Source: Haemophilus sputorum CCUG 13788
GTDB lineage: Bacteria; Pseudomonadota; Gammaproteobacteria; Enterobacterales; Pasteurellaceae
Length of the DNA: 64,000 bases
Reading direction: 5' to 3'
Assembly: GCF_000238795.1 (NCBI RefSeq)
Contig: NZ_AFNK01000035.1
Location: 142,615-206,614, forward strand
The translations under genes were made by a program, and so were the position numbers. Shown here piece after piece: positions 20,204-28,881 of this stretch (position 1 is its first letter; the number at the start of each line of letters is the position of its first letter). The notes beneath the pieces were generated by a model. That model searched no databases. It worked only from the letters and a program-made list of their open reading frames with translations, and was not told where the DNA came from.

Positions 20204-20304
20204 GTTAAAAAAAGCCGAAAATATGCTAAAATGCCTAATACGAACAAGGTATTGATTGCACCAATTTACTAATATTTTGAAAATTAAATTTTGAGGATAT
20301 TCCC

Positions 20305-21279
20305 ATGGCTAAAGAAATTAAAAAGATTGCCGTACTTACTAGCGGCGGTGATGCACCTGGCATGAACGCTGCTATTCGCGGTGTTGTTCGTGCTGCTCTA
20401 AACGAAGGTTTAGAAGTTTGTGGCATACAAGACGGCTATTATGGTTTATGTGAAGGGCATGTTATTCCACTTGACCGTCGCTCAGTATCAGAAACCATCA
20501 ACCGCGGCGGTACGTTCTTAGGTTCAGCACGTTTTCCACAATTTAGAGAATACGAAGTTCGTAAACAAGCGGTAGAAACACTAAAAAAACATAATATTGA
20601 TGCATTAGTAGTTATCGGCGGCGATGGTTCTTACATGGGCGCAAAATTATTAACTGAAGAATTTGGTTATCCTTGCATTGGATTACCAGGCACGATTGAT
20701 AACGACATTGTGGGAACTGATTACACTATCGGTTACCAAACCGCATTAGAAACCGCGCTTGAAGCAATCGACCGTTTACGTGATACATCAAGCTCGCACC
20801 AACGTATTTCTATTGTTGAAATCATGGGTCGTCATTGTGGCGATTTAACTATTAGTGCAGCGCTTGCCGGCGGTTGTGAATACATTGTCGTACCAGAGAA
20901 AGGGTTAGATAAAGAATCGCTCATGCGTAACATTGATAATGGCTTTAAAAAAGGTAAACGCCACTCTATCATTGCAATTACTGAGTTGATGACTGATGTG
21001 CACCAATTAGCACGCGAAATCGAAGAACGCTTTGGACACGAGACTCGTGCAACCGTATTAGGTCACACCCAACGTGGTGGTTCACCTTGTGCTTTCGACC
21101 GTATTTTAGCTTCTCGCATGGGCGTTTATGCGGTGGAATTATTACTACAAGGTTACGGCGGTCGTTGTGTGGGCATCCAAAATGAGAAATTGGTTCACCA
21201 TGATATCGTTGACGCTATCAAAAATATGCGTCGTCCATTTAAAGAAGAGCTATTTGAAGCATCTCGCAAATTATTCTAA
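20305..21279 (+). CDS. pfkA: ATP-dependent 6-phosphofructokinase
   Basis: PfkA commits fructose 6-phosphate to glycolysis. The 324 residues show [16 protein letters not shown] (11-26), [10 protein letters not shown] (104-113), and the catalytic PGTIDND (128-134, Asp132), all typical of the bacterial tetrameric enzyme. It has its own upstream region and ends in a clear terminator. Confidence 0.98.
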   Translation: MAKEIKKIAVLTSGGDAPGMNAAIRGVVRAALNEGLEVCGIQDGYYGLCEGHVIPLDRRSVSETINRGGTFLGSARFPQFREYEVRKQAVETLKKHNIDALVVIGGDGSYMGAKLLTEEFGYPCIGLPGTIDNDIVGTDYTIGYQTALETALEAIDRLRDTSSSHQRISIVEIMGRHCGDLTISAALAGGCEYIVVPEKGLDKESLMRNIDNGFKKGKRHSIIAITELMTDVHQLAREIEERFGHETRATVLGHTQRGGSPCAFDRILASRMGVYAVELLLQGYGGRCVGIQNEKLVHHDIVDAIKNMRRPFKEELFEASRKLF

Positions 21280-21296
21280 TCTTAAAAACTTATCAC

Positions 21297-21322
21297 AAGC
21301 GGTTGAAAAACCGCTTTTTTTT
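21297..21322 (+). terminator. Terminator after pfkA, built on an uptake-signal-like motif
   Basis: AAGCGGTT (21297-21304), a GAAA loop and AACCGCTT (21309-21316) are followed by eight T. The left arm is part of ACAAGCGGT. Confidence 0.88.
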
Positions 21323-21363
21323 ACGCATAATTCCGACTAATATTATCAATCATCATTCTCATT

Positions 21364-22083
21364 ATGCAGTATTCTAAACCGGTTATTTCCAACCAACACG
21401 GTGCGTTGGTCATGGCTCTCTTACCATTTTTATACGCACAATTTGCTGAACATCACCAGGCTGGTTTTTACCATCTTTCCTTCGGTCTTTCTTGGTTTTT
21501 ACTTTATTTATTCTCTTATCCTTTTTTTGCAAATATTAGTAAAAAACCGACCGCTAGAAACCGTCAATGGACAATTATTTATTTTGCGTTAAGCCTAATA
21601 AGTGCATTACCTGCCCTTTTCTATCAACCTCGACTCCTCTATTTTATTCTGCCAATGCTGCCACTAGGACTCATTCAATTTTATTTTGCGAAAAAGCGAG
21701 ATGAACGAAATTTACTCAATGATATTGCCGGCATCCTGACTTTTGGCATTATTGGTATTGCAAATGGCTTTTTAGCTAGCGATACGCTGAATTTTCACTA
21801 TCTACTCCATCCTAGCCTATTTTTTATTGCCACAACTTTTTATATTAAAAGTATGGTAAGAGAACGGAAAAATCCGCTATATATGGAGCTTAGCATTGCA
21901 CTACATTTAGTATTCGCATACCTTTATTGGGAAATCGGCTTTATCGCACTTTTTGCGGTTTACTTATTTGCGCTCGGGCGCAGTATTATCGTGCCAAGCC
22001 TAAGTTGGAATGTAAAACAAATCGGTATGTTTGAATTTTTAACTTATCTACTTTTACTCATTGCACTGATAATCAGCGGTTAA
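21364..22083 (+). CDS. YwiC-like family membrane protein
   Basis: The 239-residue protein is almost entirely hydrophobic, with about seven to eight membrane segments. It opens with the family motif NQHGALVMALLPFLYAQ, seen in YwiC-like proteins of unknown function. It stands alone, convergent to the cdsA-like gene, with a shared bidirectional terminator. Confidence 0.75.
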   Translation: MQYSKPVISNQHGALVMALLPFLYAQFAEHHQAGFYHLSFGLSWFLLYLFSYPFFANISKKPTARNRQWTIIYFALSLISALPALFYQPRLLYFILPMLPLGLIQFYFAKKRDERNLLNDIAGILTFGIIGIANGFLASDTLNFHYLLHPSLFFIATTFYIKSMVRERKNPLYMELSIALHLVFAYLYWEIGFIALFAVYLFALGRSIIVPSLSWNVKQIGMFEFLTYLLLLIALIISG

Positions 22084-22086
22084 ACG

Positions 22087-22118
22087 AAAGAGGGAAATGT
22101 TTGCGCATTTCCCTCTTT
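22087..22118. terminator. Bidirectional hairpin between convergent genes
   Basis: A perfect 13-bp stem (22087-22099 with 22106-22118) and a 6-base loop lie between the YwiC-like gene (+) and the cdsA-like gene (-). Confidence 0.7.
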
Positions 22119-22148
22119 GCCTGATTAAAAAAATGATTTGAACCACAT

Positions 22149-23084
22149 CTATCCATTCCAGAAATAGCGAATGATATGGAAGAAAATTGGTGCTGAGAAA
22201 CAAACAGAGTCCATTCTGTCAAGCATGCCACCATGTCCGTTGATCATTTTACCCCAGTCTTTTACCCCGTGATCGCGTTTAATAGCAGACATGACTAACC
22301 CGCCTAAAAAGCCCATGATACAGACGATCAACCCAATCAATCCAGCTTGCCAATAAGTAAATGGGGTTATCGGCGCCATGAGCATTGCAACCAACGTTGC
22401 AGAAAGGATGCCTCCAACTGTACCAGAAATCGTTTTAGAAGGAGAAAGCCTTGGCATAATTTTTGGTCCACCGACTAATTTTCCCCAAATGTATTGCAAT
22501 ACGTCGCTAGATTGCACGGTCGCAATCATAAAAATCACTAATAAAATGTTATTTTCAGGGGAGAAATTCTCTAAATTAAGAAACAACAGTGCTGGTACAT
22601 GCGAAATACAGAAAATACAACTCATCGCCATCCATTGTGTTTTAGCCATACGCGCCAGAAATTGTTCTGTATTACCGCTAAAACTACCCACAATCGGCAA
22701 CAACAAAAAGCCATAAACCGGAATAAAGATAGAGAACATGCCATACCACTGCTCAATCACGAAATAATACTGAATCGGCAATAATAGATAAAAGCAAGTC
22801 ACCATACTGTAATAGTCACAGCTTTTGCGATAAATCACAGTCATAAATTCCCGCAATGCAATAAAAGAAATTAAGAAAAACAGAATGGTCGCGCCAATTC
22901 TGCCAAATAGGAAAGCGATAAATAATACGCCTGTCATCACCCACCAAGCGTTAATGCGCGCGACTAGGTTAGTAATCGTGCTATTTTCTTCGCCATATTT
23001 TCGAGTAAGTAATTTACCGATAGCGCTGGCAATAATTAACAAACCGAATACGACAACAAAAATAAAATTGGCTTGAGCTAACAT
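22149..23084 (-). CDS. CDP-diglyceride synthase family protein, YnbB-like
   Basis: The 311-residue polytopic membrane protein belongs to the phosphatidate cytidylyltransferase family, which makes CDP-diacylglycerol from phosphatidic acid and CTP. Near the C-terminus it has the family signature region (KRDHGVKDWGKMINGHGGMLDRMDS), and before it LSPSKTISGTVGG. It starts inside the end of the PlsC-like gene (7-base overlap), so the two are translationally coupled. It is the last gene of a cluster with a CDP-alcohol phosphatidyltransferase, a hydrolase-methyltransferase fusion and a PAP2-phosphatase fusion, matching the gene set of Escherichia ynbABCD. Confidence 0.88.
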   Translation of the reverse strand: MLAQANFIFVVVFGLLIIASAIGKLLTRKYGEENSTITNLVARINAWWVMTGVLFIAFLFGRIGATILFFLISFIALREFMTVIYRKSCDYYSMVTCFYLLLPIQYYFVIEQWYGMFSIFIPVYGFLLLPIVGSFSGNTEQFLARMAKTQWMAMSCIFCISHVPALLFLNLENFSPENNILLVIFMIATVQSSDVLQYIWGKLVGGPKIMPRLSPSKTISGTVGGILSATLVAMLMAPITPFTYWQAGLIGLIVCIMGFLGGLVMSAIKRDHGVKDWGKMINGHGGMLDRMDSVCFSAPIFFHIIRYFWNG

Positions 23085-23737
23085 TTTTCACTCTCCTTTT
23101 TAGCATTTGGATCTAACGCTAACAACGCATTACGCGTACGTTCGAGAAATGCCTGCTTCTCTTCATTTTCAGCTAATTTTAACGATTCGCCAACATGTAT
23201 GTCGCACAATAACGGAATCGGCAACCACTTACCTTTAGGTAACACGCGATTAATGTTATCTATCCAAATTGGTACAAACTCAACATCTGGATTTTGCTGA
23301 GCAAGATGATAAATGCCGGATTTAAAGGGTAACAATTGCTGGGACTCATCGGTATTTCGAGTGCCTTCTGGAAACAGAATTAACGAATGCTGCTTCAAAG
23401 CATCACTCATCGTTTGAACAGCCTGCTCAGGATGTTCACTCTGGCGAGGAATCAGCACACCATTAAAAACTTGATGAATAATAAAACGGCGTAAAGCATT
23501 TTTCTGCCAATACTCCTGTGCAGCCACTGGGCGAGTAACCATTCGGCATGCTTGCGGAAGGGATACCCACACCAGCATAAAATCTCCATGGCTACTATGA
23601 TTGGCGTAATAAACTTTTTTATTAGGGGTGAAAGGAAATTGTTTTTCTGATTGCGGGCGAATTCCTGTGAGGAAAGATACGAAAAAACATAATCCGCTAT
23701 CAATTAGCCGTGCGAATAAACGTGAGAAAAATTGCAT
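23078..23737 (-). CDS. PlsC-like lysophospholipid acyltransferase
   Basis: The 219-residue protein carries the glycerolipid acyltransferase motifs NHSSHGDFML (HX4D) and FPEGTRN. It probably acylates lysophosphatidate to phosphatidate at the inner membrane. The ATG at 23737 lies behind a strong AGGAGG; an in-frame ATG at 23758 would overlap the previous gene and lacks a site. It feeds directly, in position and logic, into the cdsA-like gene downstream. Confidence 0.88.
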   Translation of the reverse strand: MQFFSRLFARLIDSGLCFFVSFLTGIRPQSEKQFPFTPNKKVYYANHSSHGDFMLVWVSLPQACRMVTRPVAAQEYWQKNALRRFIIHQVFNGVLIPRQSEHPEQAVQTMSDALKQHSLILFPEGTRNTDESQQLLPFKSGIYHLAQQNPDVEFVPIWIDNINRVLPKGKWLPIPLLCDIHVGESLKLAENEEKQAFLERTRNALLALDPNAKKESEKC

Positions 23738-23745
23738 ACTTCCTC

Positions 23746-24099
23746 CTAAATAAGCCATAACCCAAGCTGAGCCAAGGTGGCAAACAAAGCTCTATACCAC
23801 AAGCGAATCGCGCCTTTAGCACGTTCTGTGACACTACGTGCCTTGGTCTGTTTTAGCAAGCCCAATATGACCAACGTACGATCAAATTCGTTGAAATTTT
23901 GGCTATTGGCAAAAATACGTTGGTCAAAATCAAGACGAATATGCAAATAAAGCAAAGCTACCGCTAATAACAGATTGAAAACAATACAATGCTCTTTAAT
24001 TAGGCTTGCTATCAACAAAACTAAATTTAGTAGTGCCATATAACGTGCGGTTGCCAAAAAATATACCGTTGTTTTAATTGTAGTTTGTTCAAATTCCAT
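23746..24099 (-). CDS. 117-residue membrane protein of unknown function, copy A
   Basis: This is a near-identical paralogue (roughly 90% by eye) of the 117-residue protein at 25493-25846. It has two adjacent hydrophobic segments (about 18-37 and 39-55) and a basic cytoplasmic tail ending HLWYR/RLWYR...LAQLGLWLI. No family was recognised. It lies in a segment of about 650 bases duplicated from 25490-26140. It sits immediately before the PlsC-like gene. It may work with the lipid enzymes around it. Confidence 0.75.
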   Translation of the reverse strand: MEFEQTTIKTTVYFLATARYMALLNLVLLIASLIKEHCIVFNLLLAVALLYLHIRLDFDQRIFANSQNFNEFDRTLVILGLLKQTKARSVTERAKGAIRLWYRALFATLAQLGLWLI

Positions 24100-24134
24100 T
24101 TTTTGTCTCTAGATGAAATTGCTGACTTGCCAGC

Positions 24135-24394
24135 TCAATCCGCTCGCAAACCCCTATGAGAAATAGCCATTTTAGGGTGAGCCATTCGGACTGTATTTAT
24201 CGCTTGTTCGAGGTTAGTTGCTCTATTAGTCGCTAACAACCATGTCAGCACGACCGCAGCACTGCGCCCATAACCTAATTCACAAGCTACGAGTACCTGT
24301 TTATTTTCTGTTTGCAAGCGGTCTAATTTACGGGCTGCTTGGCAAAGTTCATTTGCACTTGGTGGCACTAAATCTAACATTAAAGCTATTCAAA
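24135..24394 (-). pseudogene. 3'-terminal fragment of the YnbD-like phosphatase gene, frameshifted
   Basis: The reading frame 24380-24135 (81 codons) matches the C-terminal phosphatase domain of the gene at 25821-27137, including the CX5R loop (CELGYGRS). The first roughly 340 residues are missing. Near the 3' end it has CATAGGGGTTTG where the intact copy has CACACTGTTTG, a one-base gain that shifts the frame and ends the protein early. Similarity continues a little upstream to about 24394. I read it as a dead duplicate, though an 81-residue product could still be made. Confidence 0.8.
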
Positions 24395-24472
24395 ACTTCG
24401 AGTCTAAACTACACTTGAAGTAAAGGTCGTTTGTTCTACACTAAGAAATTTTTAGTATCTTATTAGTTTTAT

Positions 24473-24766
24473 TTATTTTAAAACAAATGATACGTACAGT
24501 TCCTGATTTCTTAGACTATCCAAATATTTTCTAGCAGTCATGACACTTTCATTTTGAACATTGCCATCGTAATACCAATTATCGTATGTATGTTCAAAAT
24601 TATCATCTGCTTTTCGATATATGTCACCACCTAGAATAAAAAGATTCAAGCCATCAAGAATAGCTAAAACCCTAATAGATAATTTTATTGGAATGATGAC
24701 TGTATTTTCTCCCTGTTTAAATAAGCTGAATCCATTATTCATGTAAATGTTAATTAATTCGTTCAT
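24473..24766 (-). CDS. Imm40-like immunity protein, orphan
   Basis: The 97-residue protein has a central FILGGDIYRKADD...YDNWYYDG region and a later ARKYLDSL...LYVSF stretch. This resembles the Imm40 family, whose members protect against polymorphic toxins. I rely on recalled family features, not a search. No toxin gene is next to it. It sits with another small gene between the two copies of the duplicated ynbD segment, and its flanks are AT-rich. It was probably brought in as cargo. About 100 bases on each side show no gene. Confidence 0.5.
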   Translation of the reverse strand: MNELINIYMNNGFSLFKQGENTVIIPIKLSIRVLAILDGLNLFILGGDIYRKADDNFEHTYDNWYYDGNVQNESVMTARKYLDSLRNQELYVSFVLK

Positions 24767-24878
24767 TATTATATATTCTCTATCTTAGTTAAGTCACTTT
24801 TACTTTAAGCAGTTCGAAAATCAAGTCTAACTCAGAAACTATTATTGATTTATAATGATTCAAAAGTAAGAAACCCGC

Positions 24879-25220
24879 TTAATTTTGCCATATAACTTTA
24901 TTATCAGAACCAAAAGTAATTTTCTTAATAGGTTTTTCAATGATAATTTCTTTATTCAAATCACCTGAATACTTACCCTTTGCTAATGCCTCAAACAAAA
25001 CAATATTTAATTCATCATCATGAATTGTTATTTTGCTATCTGATATTCCCATTGCACTATTTCCTAATAAACCAGTTAAGTGAATTTTTCTATTCCCTTT
25101 CATTTCAGTAACGGAAATTTTAAAATTCCAAATATCATCAAATTTAATTTCATGATTAGCTAGCACAATGTTAGATAGCAATAACCCCATCACACCTAAT
25201 AAAATCACCTTGATTTTCAT
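24879..25220 (-). CDS. Small exported protein of unknown function
   Basis: The 113-residue protein begins with a signal peptide (MKIKVILLGVMGLLLSNIVLA, probable cut after LANH). It continues as a mostly beta-type soluble domain without recognised motifs. The ATG at 25220 follows AAAGGTG; an upstream in-frame ATG (25235) would spoil the signal peptide. It precedes the Imm40-like gene by 112 bases on the same strand. The gene-free stretch 25236-25489 holds one AAGTGCGGT-type uptake signal (about 25402) and nothing else I recognise. Confidence 0.65.
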   Translation of the reverse strand: MKIKVILLGVMGLLLSNIVLANHEIKFDDIWNFKISVTEMKGNRKIHLTGLLGNSAMGISDSKITIHDDELNIVLFEALAKGKYSGDLNKEIIIEKPIKKITFGSDNKVIWQN

Positions 25221-25492
25221 AATACACCTTTCCATACTGATAGAATGAACAAAAACTATTTAGAGTCTAAACTCACTGAGATTTATCTTATCAAGATATT
25301 GTTTATATCCACATCTCTAAAATTTAGATTATAATAATTTTTTGTGCGATTTTGTTTAAATTTGGGGCTTTGTGCAACTGCTACATAATACCGTTAAATT
25401 TGACCGCACTTTTTTTATGATATTTTTAAAACACTAAAACCTATTCATTTCATAAGCTGAACGTAGAACTCTGTAATCCTCAAGACGATCTC

Positions 25493-25846
25493 CTAAATAA
25501 GCCACAATCCCAGCTGAGCTAAGGTTGGAAAGAAAGCCCTATACCACAAGTGAATCGCACCTTTAGCGCGTTCTGTGACACTACGGGTCTTGGTCTGTTT
25601 GAGCAAGCCCAATGTGACCAAAGTACGATCAAATTCGTTGAAATTTTGACTATTGGCAAAAATACGTTGGTCAAAATCAAGACGAATATGCAAATAAAGC
25701 AAAGCTACCGCTAATAACAGATTGAAAAAAATACAATGCTCTTTAATTAGGCTTGCTATCAACAAAACTAAATTTAGCACCGCCATATAACGTGCGGTCG
25801 CTAAAAAATGTGCGGTTGTTTTAATTGTAGTTTGTTCCAGTTCCAT
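25493..25846 (-). CDS. 117-residue membrane protein of unknown function, copy B
   Basis: This copy follows the intact YnbD-like gene, overlapping it by 26 bases, so it is translationally coupled to it. Two hydrophobic segments (about 18-37 and 39-55) precede a charged tail with IFANSQNFNEFDRTL. No known family was recognised. The overlap and conservation in both duplicates suggest a real partner of the lipid cluster. Confidence 0.8.
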   Translation of the reverse strand: MELEQTTIKTTAHFLATARYMAVLNLVLLIASLIKEHCIFFNLLLAVALLYLHIRLDFDQRIFANSQNFNEFDRTLVTLGLLKQTKTRSVTERAKGAIHLWYRAFFPTLAQLGLWLI

Positions 25847-27137
25847 TTTTTGTCTCTATATGAAATTGCTGACTTGCTAACTCAATCCGCTCGCAAACAG
25901 TGTGAGAAATTGCCATTTTCGGACGAACGCGCTTAACGGTATTGATTGCTTGTTCTAGATTTGACACTCTGCCGGTGGCAAGCAGCCATGTCAGCACCAC
26001 CGCAACACTACGCCCATACCCCAATGCGCAAGCCACCAGCACTTGTGCATTTTCAGCCTGCAAGCGATCTAATTTGCGAGCAGCTTGGCAAATTTCATTG
26101 ACACTTGGCGGCACCAAATCGAGCATTAAGGCCTGTTCATAAACATAAGGTAGTTTGCAACAAGGAAGTTCTGCGCAGCAATCCAATACCGCATCAAACT
26201 GACGGCTTATGGTAATGCTTCCTACAAAAACGCCATCACAGACGACCGCACTTTTTGCCTTGCCTTGCAACCAATACACAATGTTTAATCTTGCCCCCAG
26301 TAGATAAGGCAAAAATAAAGCGATACTGCCTGCCGTCAATTTTCCGTTTAACTGTTTTTGAAAAATTGCTACACCTCGCCAATAAGCCATTGCAACCAAG
26401 CCAAGCGCTATTGCAGCCCATAAGCACCAAAGCCATCCACCGCCTAAGCAAGCGAGCCCAATACAAGCGATTGCACCCAATAAATAAAAGCGCATCAATC
26501 GATGGTGAGAAGCGGTCAGATTTTGTGAAGATTTTGCAAAAATCGGAGATGGTTGGTTTTCCGGTAGCAACCACAACACGCCAAAACCAGCAACAGCACC
26601 TGTAGGTAAATCTAAAAAATGATGCTGGTAGGTGGTTAAAATCGAAAGCGCAATTAGCCCAAACCATAGGCAAAGTGGTATTCGCCATTTCGGGAAATGG
26701 CGCCAATAAAACGCGCCAACTACAACAGTTAGAATAATGTGTAGGGAGGGAGCCTGATTATAAGGCTGGTCAAAACCCGCTAACGACTCAAATAAAAAAC
26801 CAGCAACGCCCGAAGTTTCGGGTTTCTGCCACGTTATTTGTAACGGGAAAAGCAAAAATCCCGCTACGGCAATTGCTTGAGCAAGTAATAATCGAGCAAC
26901 ATAATGGCGTAGTTGTGTGCGATTTCGGCTCAGAAAAAAAGCCAAGGCGTACAGCAAATTCAGCGACCAATAAGGGACAATTGTCCATGCTACAAATTGA
27001 ATATGTTGCTCCCAAGCAAACACTATTTCCGGTACGTTCTCACGCAATGCGGTGAGATAGTTCGTCAAACCGTAGCTGACATAGAACAATACACCGACAC
27101 CAAGCAGATACCCCAAGCGGGTTTTGTAATTTAGCAT
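25821..27137 (-). CDS. PAP2-family phosphatase fused to a dual-specificity phosphatase domain, YnbD-like
   Basis: The 438-residue protein has an N-terminal membrane half with PAP2-type motifs (QAPSLHIILTVVV and QHHFLDLPTG) and about nine hydrophobic segments. A cytoplasmic tyrosine/dual-specificity phosphatase half has the CX5R loop VACALGYGRS. This layout matches Escherichia YnbD. In a phospholipid cluster it could remove a head-group phosphate after the CDP-alcohol transfer step. It abuts the YnbC-like gene (stop and start share position 27137). Confidence 0.85.
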   Translation of the reverse strand: MLNYKTRLGYLLGVGVLFYVSYGLTNYLTALRENVPEIVFAWEQHIQFVAWTIVPYWSLNLLYALAFFLSRNRTQLRHYVARLLLAQAIAVAGFLLFPLQITWQKPETSGVAGFLFESLAGFDQPYNQAPSLHIILTVVVGAFYWRHFPKWRIPLCLWFGLIALSILTTYQHHFLDLPTGAVAGFGVLWLLPENQPSPIFAKSSQNLTASHHRLMRFYLLGAIACIGLACLGGGWLWCLWAAIALGLVAMAYWRGVAIFQKQLNGKLTAGSIALFLPYLLGARLNIVYWLQGKAKSAVVCDGVFVGSITISRQFDAVLDCCAELPCCKLPYVYEQALMLDLVPPSVNEICQAARKLDRLQAENAQVLVACALGYGRSVAVVLTWLLATGRVSNLEQAINTVKRVRPKMAISHTVCERIELASQQFHIETKNGTGTNYN

Positions 27138-28879
27138 TAAATTTTAACCGCTAGACTCACGGTAAAAATGCCATCTTCATCAATCCATTGATGGATTTTT
27201 CTAAAACCGGCTTTTTCTACCAATTGATCCATTTCTTGCTGGCTACGACGGCGCATAACCCAATTTGGACTTCCCTCTTTGTGACTGGTTAAGCATCGGG
27301 CAATCAATTCCAATTGTGGATGCCAAGGCTGTCCGGTATAAATCAGATAGCCACCTGTCTCAATTGCTGTCCCGAAACCATTGAGAGAATGCATAATCAA
27401 ATCATTATCGGCAAACAGTTCATGTAAGCCTGAAACGATCCCTAAAGTAGGACGAGGGGTTAACGCTTGATAATTAGCAGGATCAAAAGCATTCACTTCA
27501 TCAAAGGAGACGATCTCTTGCAAGCCACGCTCAACAATCAACTTACGTCCTGCAGTAACGTTAATTGGGCTGTAATCACGCAAACGCACTGAATTCGGAT
27601 GATTTTCGGCAGTTAATGCATCCAACACATAACGCCCGTGGCCGGATGCAATATCCAATACATCAACTGGTTTACCCACCTCACGCAATTTAGTCATTGC
27701 TAGATTAATTGCCTTGGCGATATTTGCCTTACGTTGACGAATGCCCCGCCAGCCTATGGCATTTAAGTAATTTTTATCGACCAACCGCCCAAAGGTGTTT
27801 GTGCCTTGTGGCTGGTTTTGATAAACATAATCCAAAGTACTACCGGAATCGTAGCCCGTTTCTTGACCAATACGTAATCCCTCACTCCAACGTGAACCGA
27901 GCTTCATCAATGCGCGATAACTGGCCCAAAATAATCCACGTGGTGAATAAGGCGATAGTGGCGTGGCTAATTCATCCGCCTCTACCCGACTTGGACCGGC
28001 AATATGGGCTTGAGTACAATCGATAGTTTGTAATGGCGCCTCAAAGCGTTCACGAATAAAACGTCGCATTGGCTCAAACACAAGGTGATTATTCTGTTCG
28101 CCTAAAGTATCGTGATAGAAACCCGACATCACATGGCGTTCTTTGATGTGACTTGCGAGGTGATTATAAAAATCATGCTGTGGCTTGTGATGCACAACCC
28201 AATCGGCACCAGAAATAAAAAGTTGAATTGGCGTCGTAATCGCTTGAGCATCAGCCACTATACGTTCGGCGGCCTCATATAAGCCTAATAAAATACGGGC
28301 GGAAATGGCGCGGGTAATCAACGGATCTTGATTAAAACTCTCTTGATGATCCTTGTTGTGAGTAAGGTAATGGGCTTTCACATAGCTATTTACAAAGAAA
28401 TTGCCCTTCACTTTAGACCATAATGCCAACCCTTGACGTGCAAAGGGCACATAAAGCTTCACTTTGAATGCTGGGGAGGCCAGCACAGCACAACGGATTT
28501 TAGGCGCATAATCATGTAACCAAGTGGACACCAATACTGCACCCACGCTTTGTGCGATCACACAAATATTTTCCTGAGGGATTTGATATTCCTGTTCAAT
28601 ATGTTGCATAAAGGCTTGAATATCAGAAACCGAAGTACCAAAACTTGGACTATCTCCGCGCTCACCTGGACTGTTACCGTGCCCACGGGCATCCCATGCG
28701 AAATAGGCAAAATCATCAAAACCTAACTCGTCTGCCACAAACATCATTCTTCCTGAATGTTCATGCCCACGATGAAATAGCACAATCGCCTTATCATTGC
28801 GCCCATCTTTGGCAGGGCGATAGCGATAAAATAATTCAGTATTATCTGCCGTTTTGAAGAATTTTTGTTGTTCAGTCAT
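27137..28879 (-). CDS. Alpha/beta hydrolase fused to SAM-dependent methyltransferase, YnbC-like
   Basis: The 580-residue protein starts with a serine-hydrolase domain (VLFHRGHEHSGRM, WDARGHGNSPG, nucleophile elbow AQSVGAVL). It ends in a class I methyltransferase domain (DIASGHGRYVLDAL, then GLHELFADNDL). This fusion matches Escherichia YnbC. The order suggests a lipid-modifying enzyme that deacylates or transfers and methylates, but the substrate is unknown. It lies 2 bases after the CDP-alcohol phosphatidyltransferase gene. Confidence 0.86.
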   Translation of the reverse strand: MTEQQKFFKTADNTELFYRYRPAKDGRNDKAIVLFHRGHEHSGRMMFVADELGFDDFAYFAWDARGHGNSPGERGDSPSFGTSVSDIQAFMQHIEQEYQIPQENICVIAQSVGAVLVSTWLHDYAPKIRCAVLASPAFKVKLYVPFARQGLALWSKVKGNFFVNSYVKAHYLTHNKDHQESFNQDPLITRAISARILLGLYEAAERIVADAQAITTPIQLFISGADWVVHHKPQHDFYNHLASHIKERHVMSGFYHDTLGEQNNHLVFEPMRRFIRERFEAPLQTIDCTQAHIAGPSRVEADELATPLSPYSPRGLFWASYRALMKLGSRWSEGLRIGQETGYDSGSTLDYVYQNQPQGTNTFGRLVDKNYLNAIGWRGIRQRKANIAKAINLAMTKLREVGKPVDVLDIASGHGRYVLDALTAENHPNSVRLRDYSPINVTAGRKLIVERGLQEIVSFDEVNAFDPANYQALTPRPTLGIVSGLHELFADNDLIMHSLNGFGTAIETGGYLIYTGQPWHPQLELIARCLTSHKEGSPNWVMRRRSQQEMDQLVEKAGFRKIHQWIDEDGIFTVSLAVKI

Positions 28880-28881
28880 GA

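Larger units (their letters stand above)
23743..26140. repeat. Partial segmental duplication of about 650 bp with intervening cargo
   Basis: The segment 23743-24394 is a close copy of 25490-26140. Each copy holds the 117-residue gene and the 3' end of the YnbD-like phosphatase gene. Between them (24395-25489) lie the Imm40-like gene and the small exported-protein gene. The intact phosphatase belongs to the right-hand copy. An 11-base direct repeat GAGTCTAAACT (24400-24410 and 25263-25273) lies near the two edges of the cargo. Confidence 0.85.

Noticed and set aside
24135..24380. A standalone small phosphatase gene
   Set aside because: It is a 3' fragment of the neighbouring YnbD-like gene with a frameshifted end, so I call it a pseudogene.
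26236..26706. 156-residue frame overlapping the YnbD-like gene
   Set aside because: It is an alternate frame of a well-supported coding gene.
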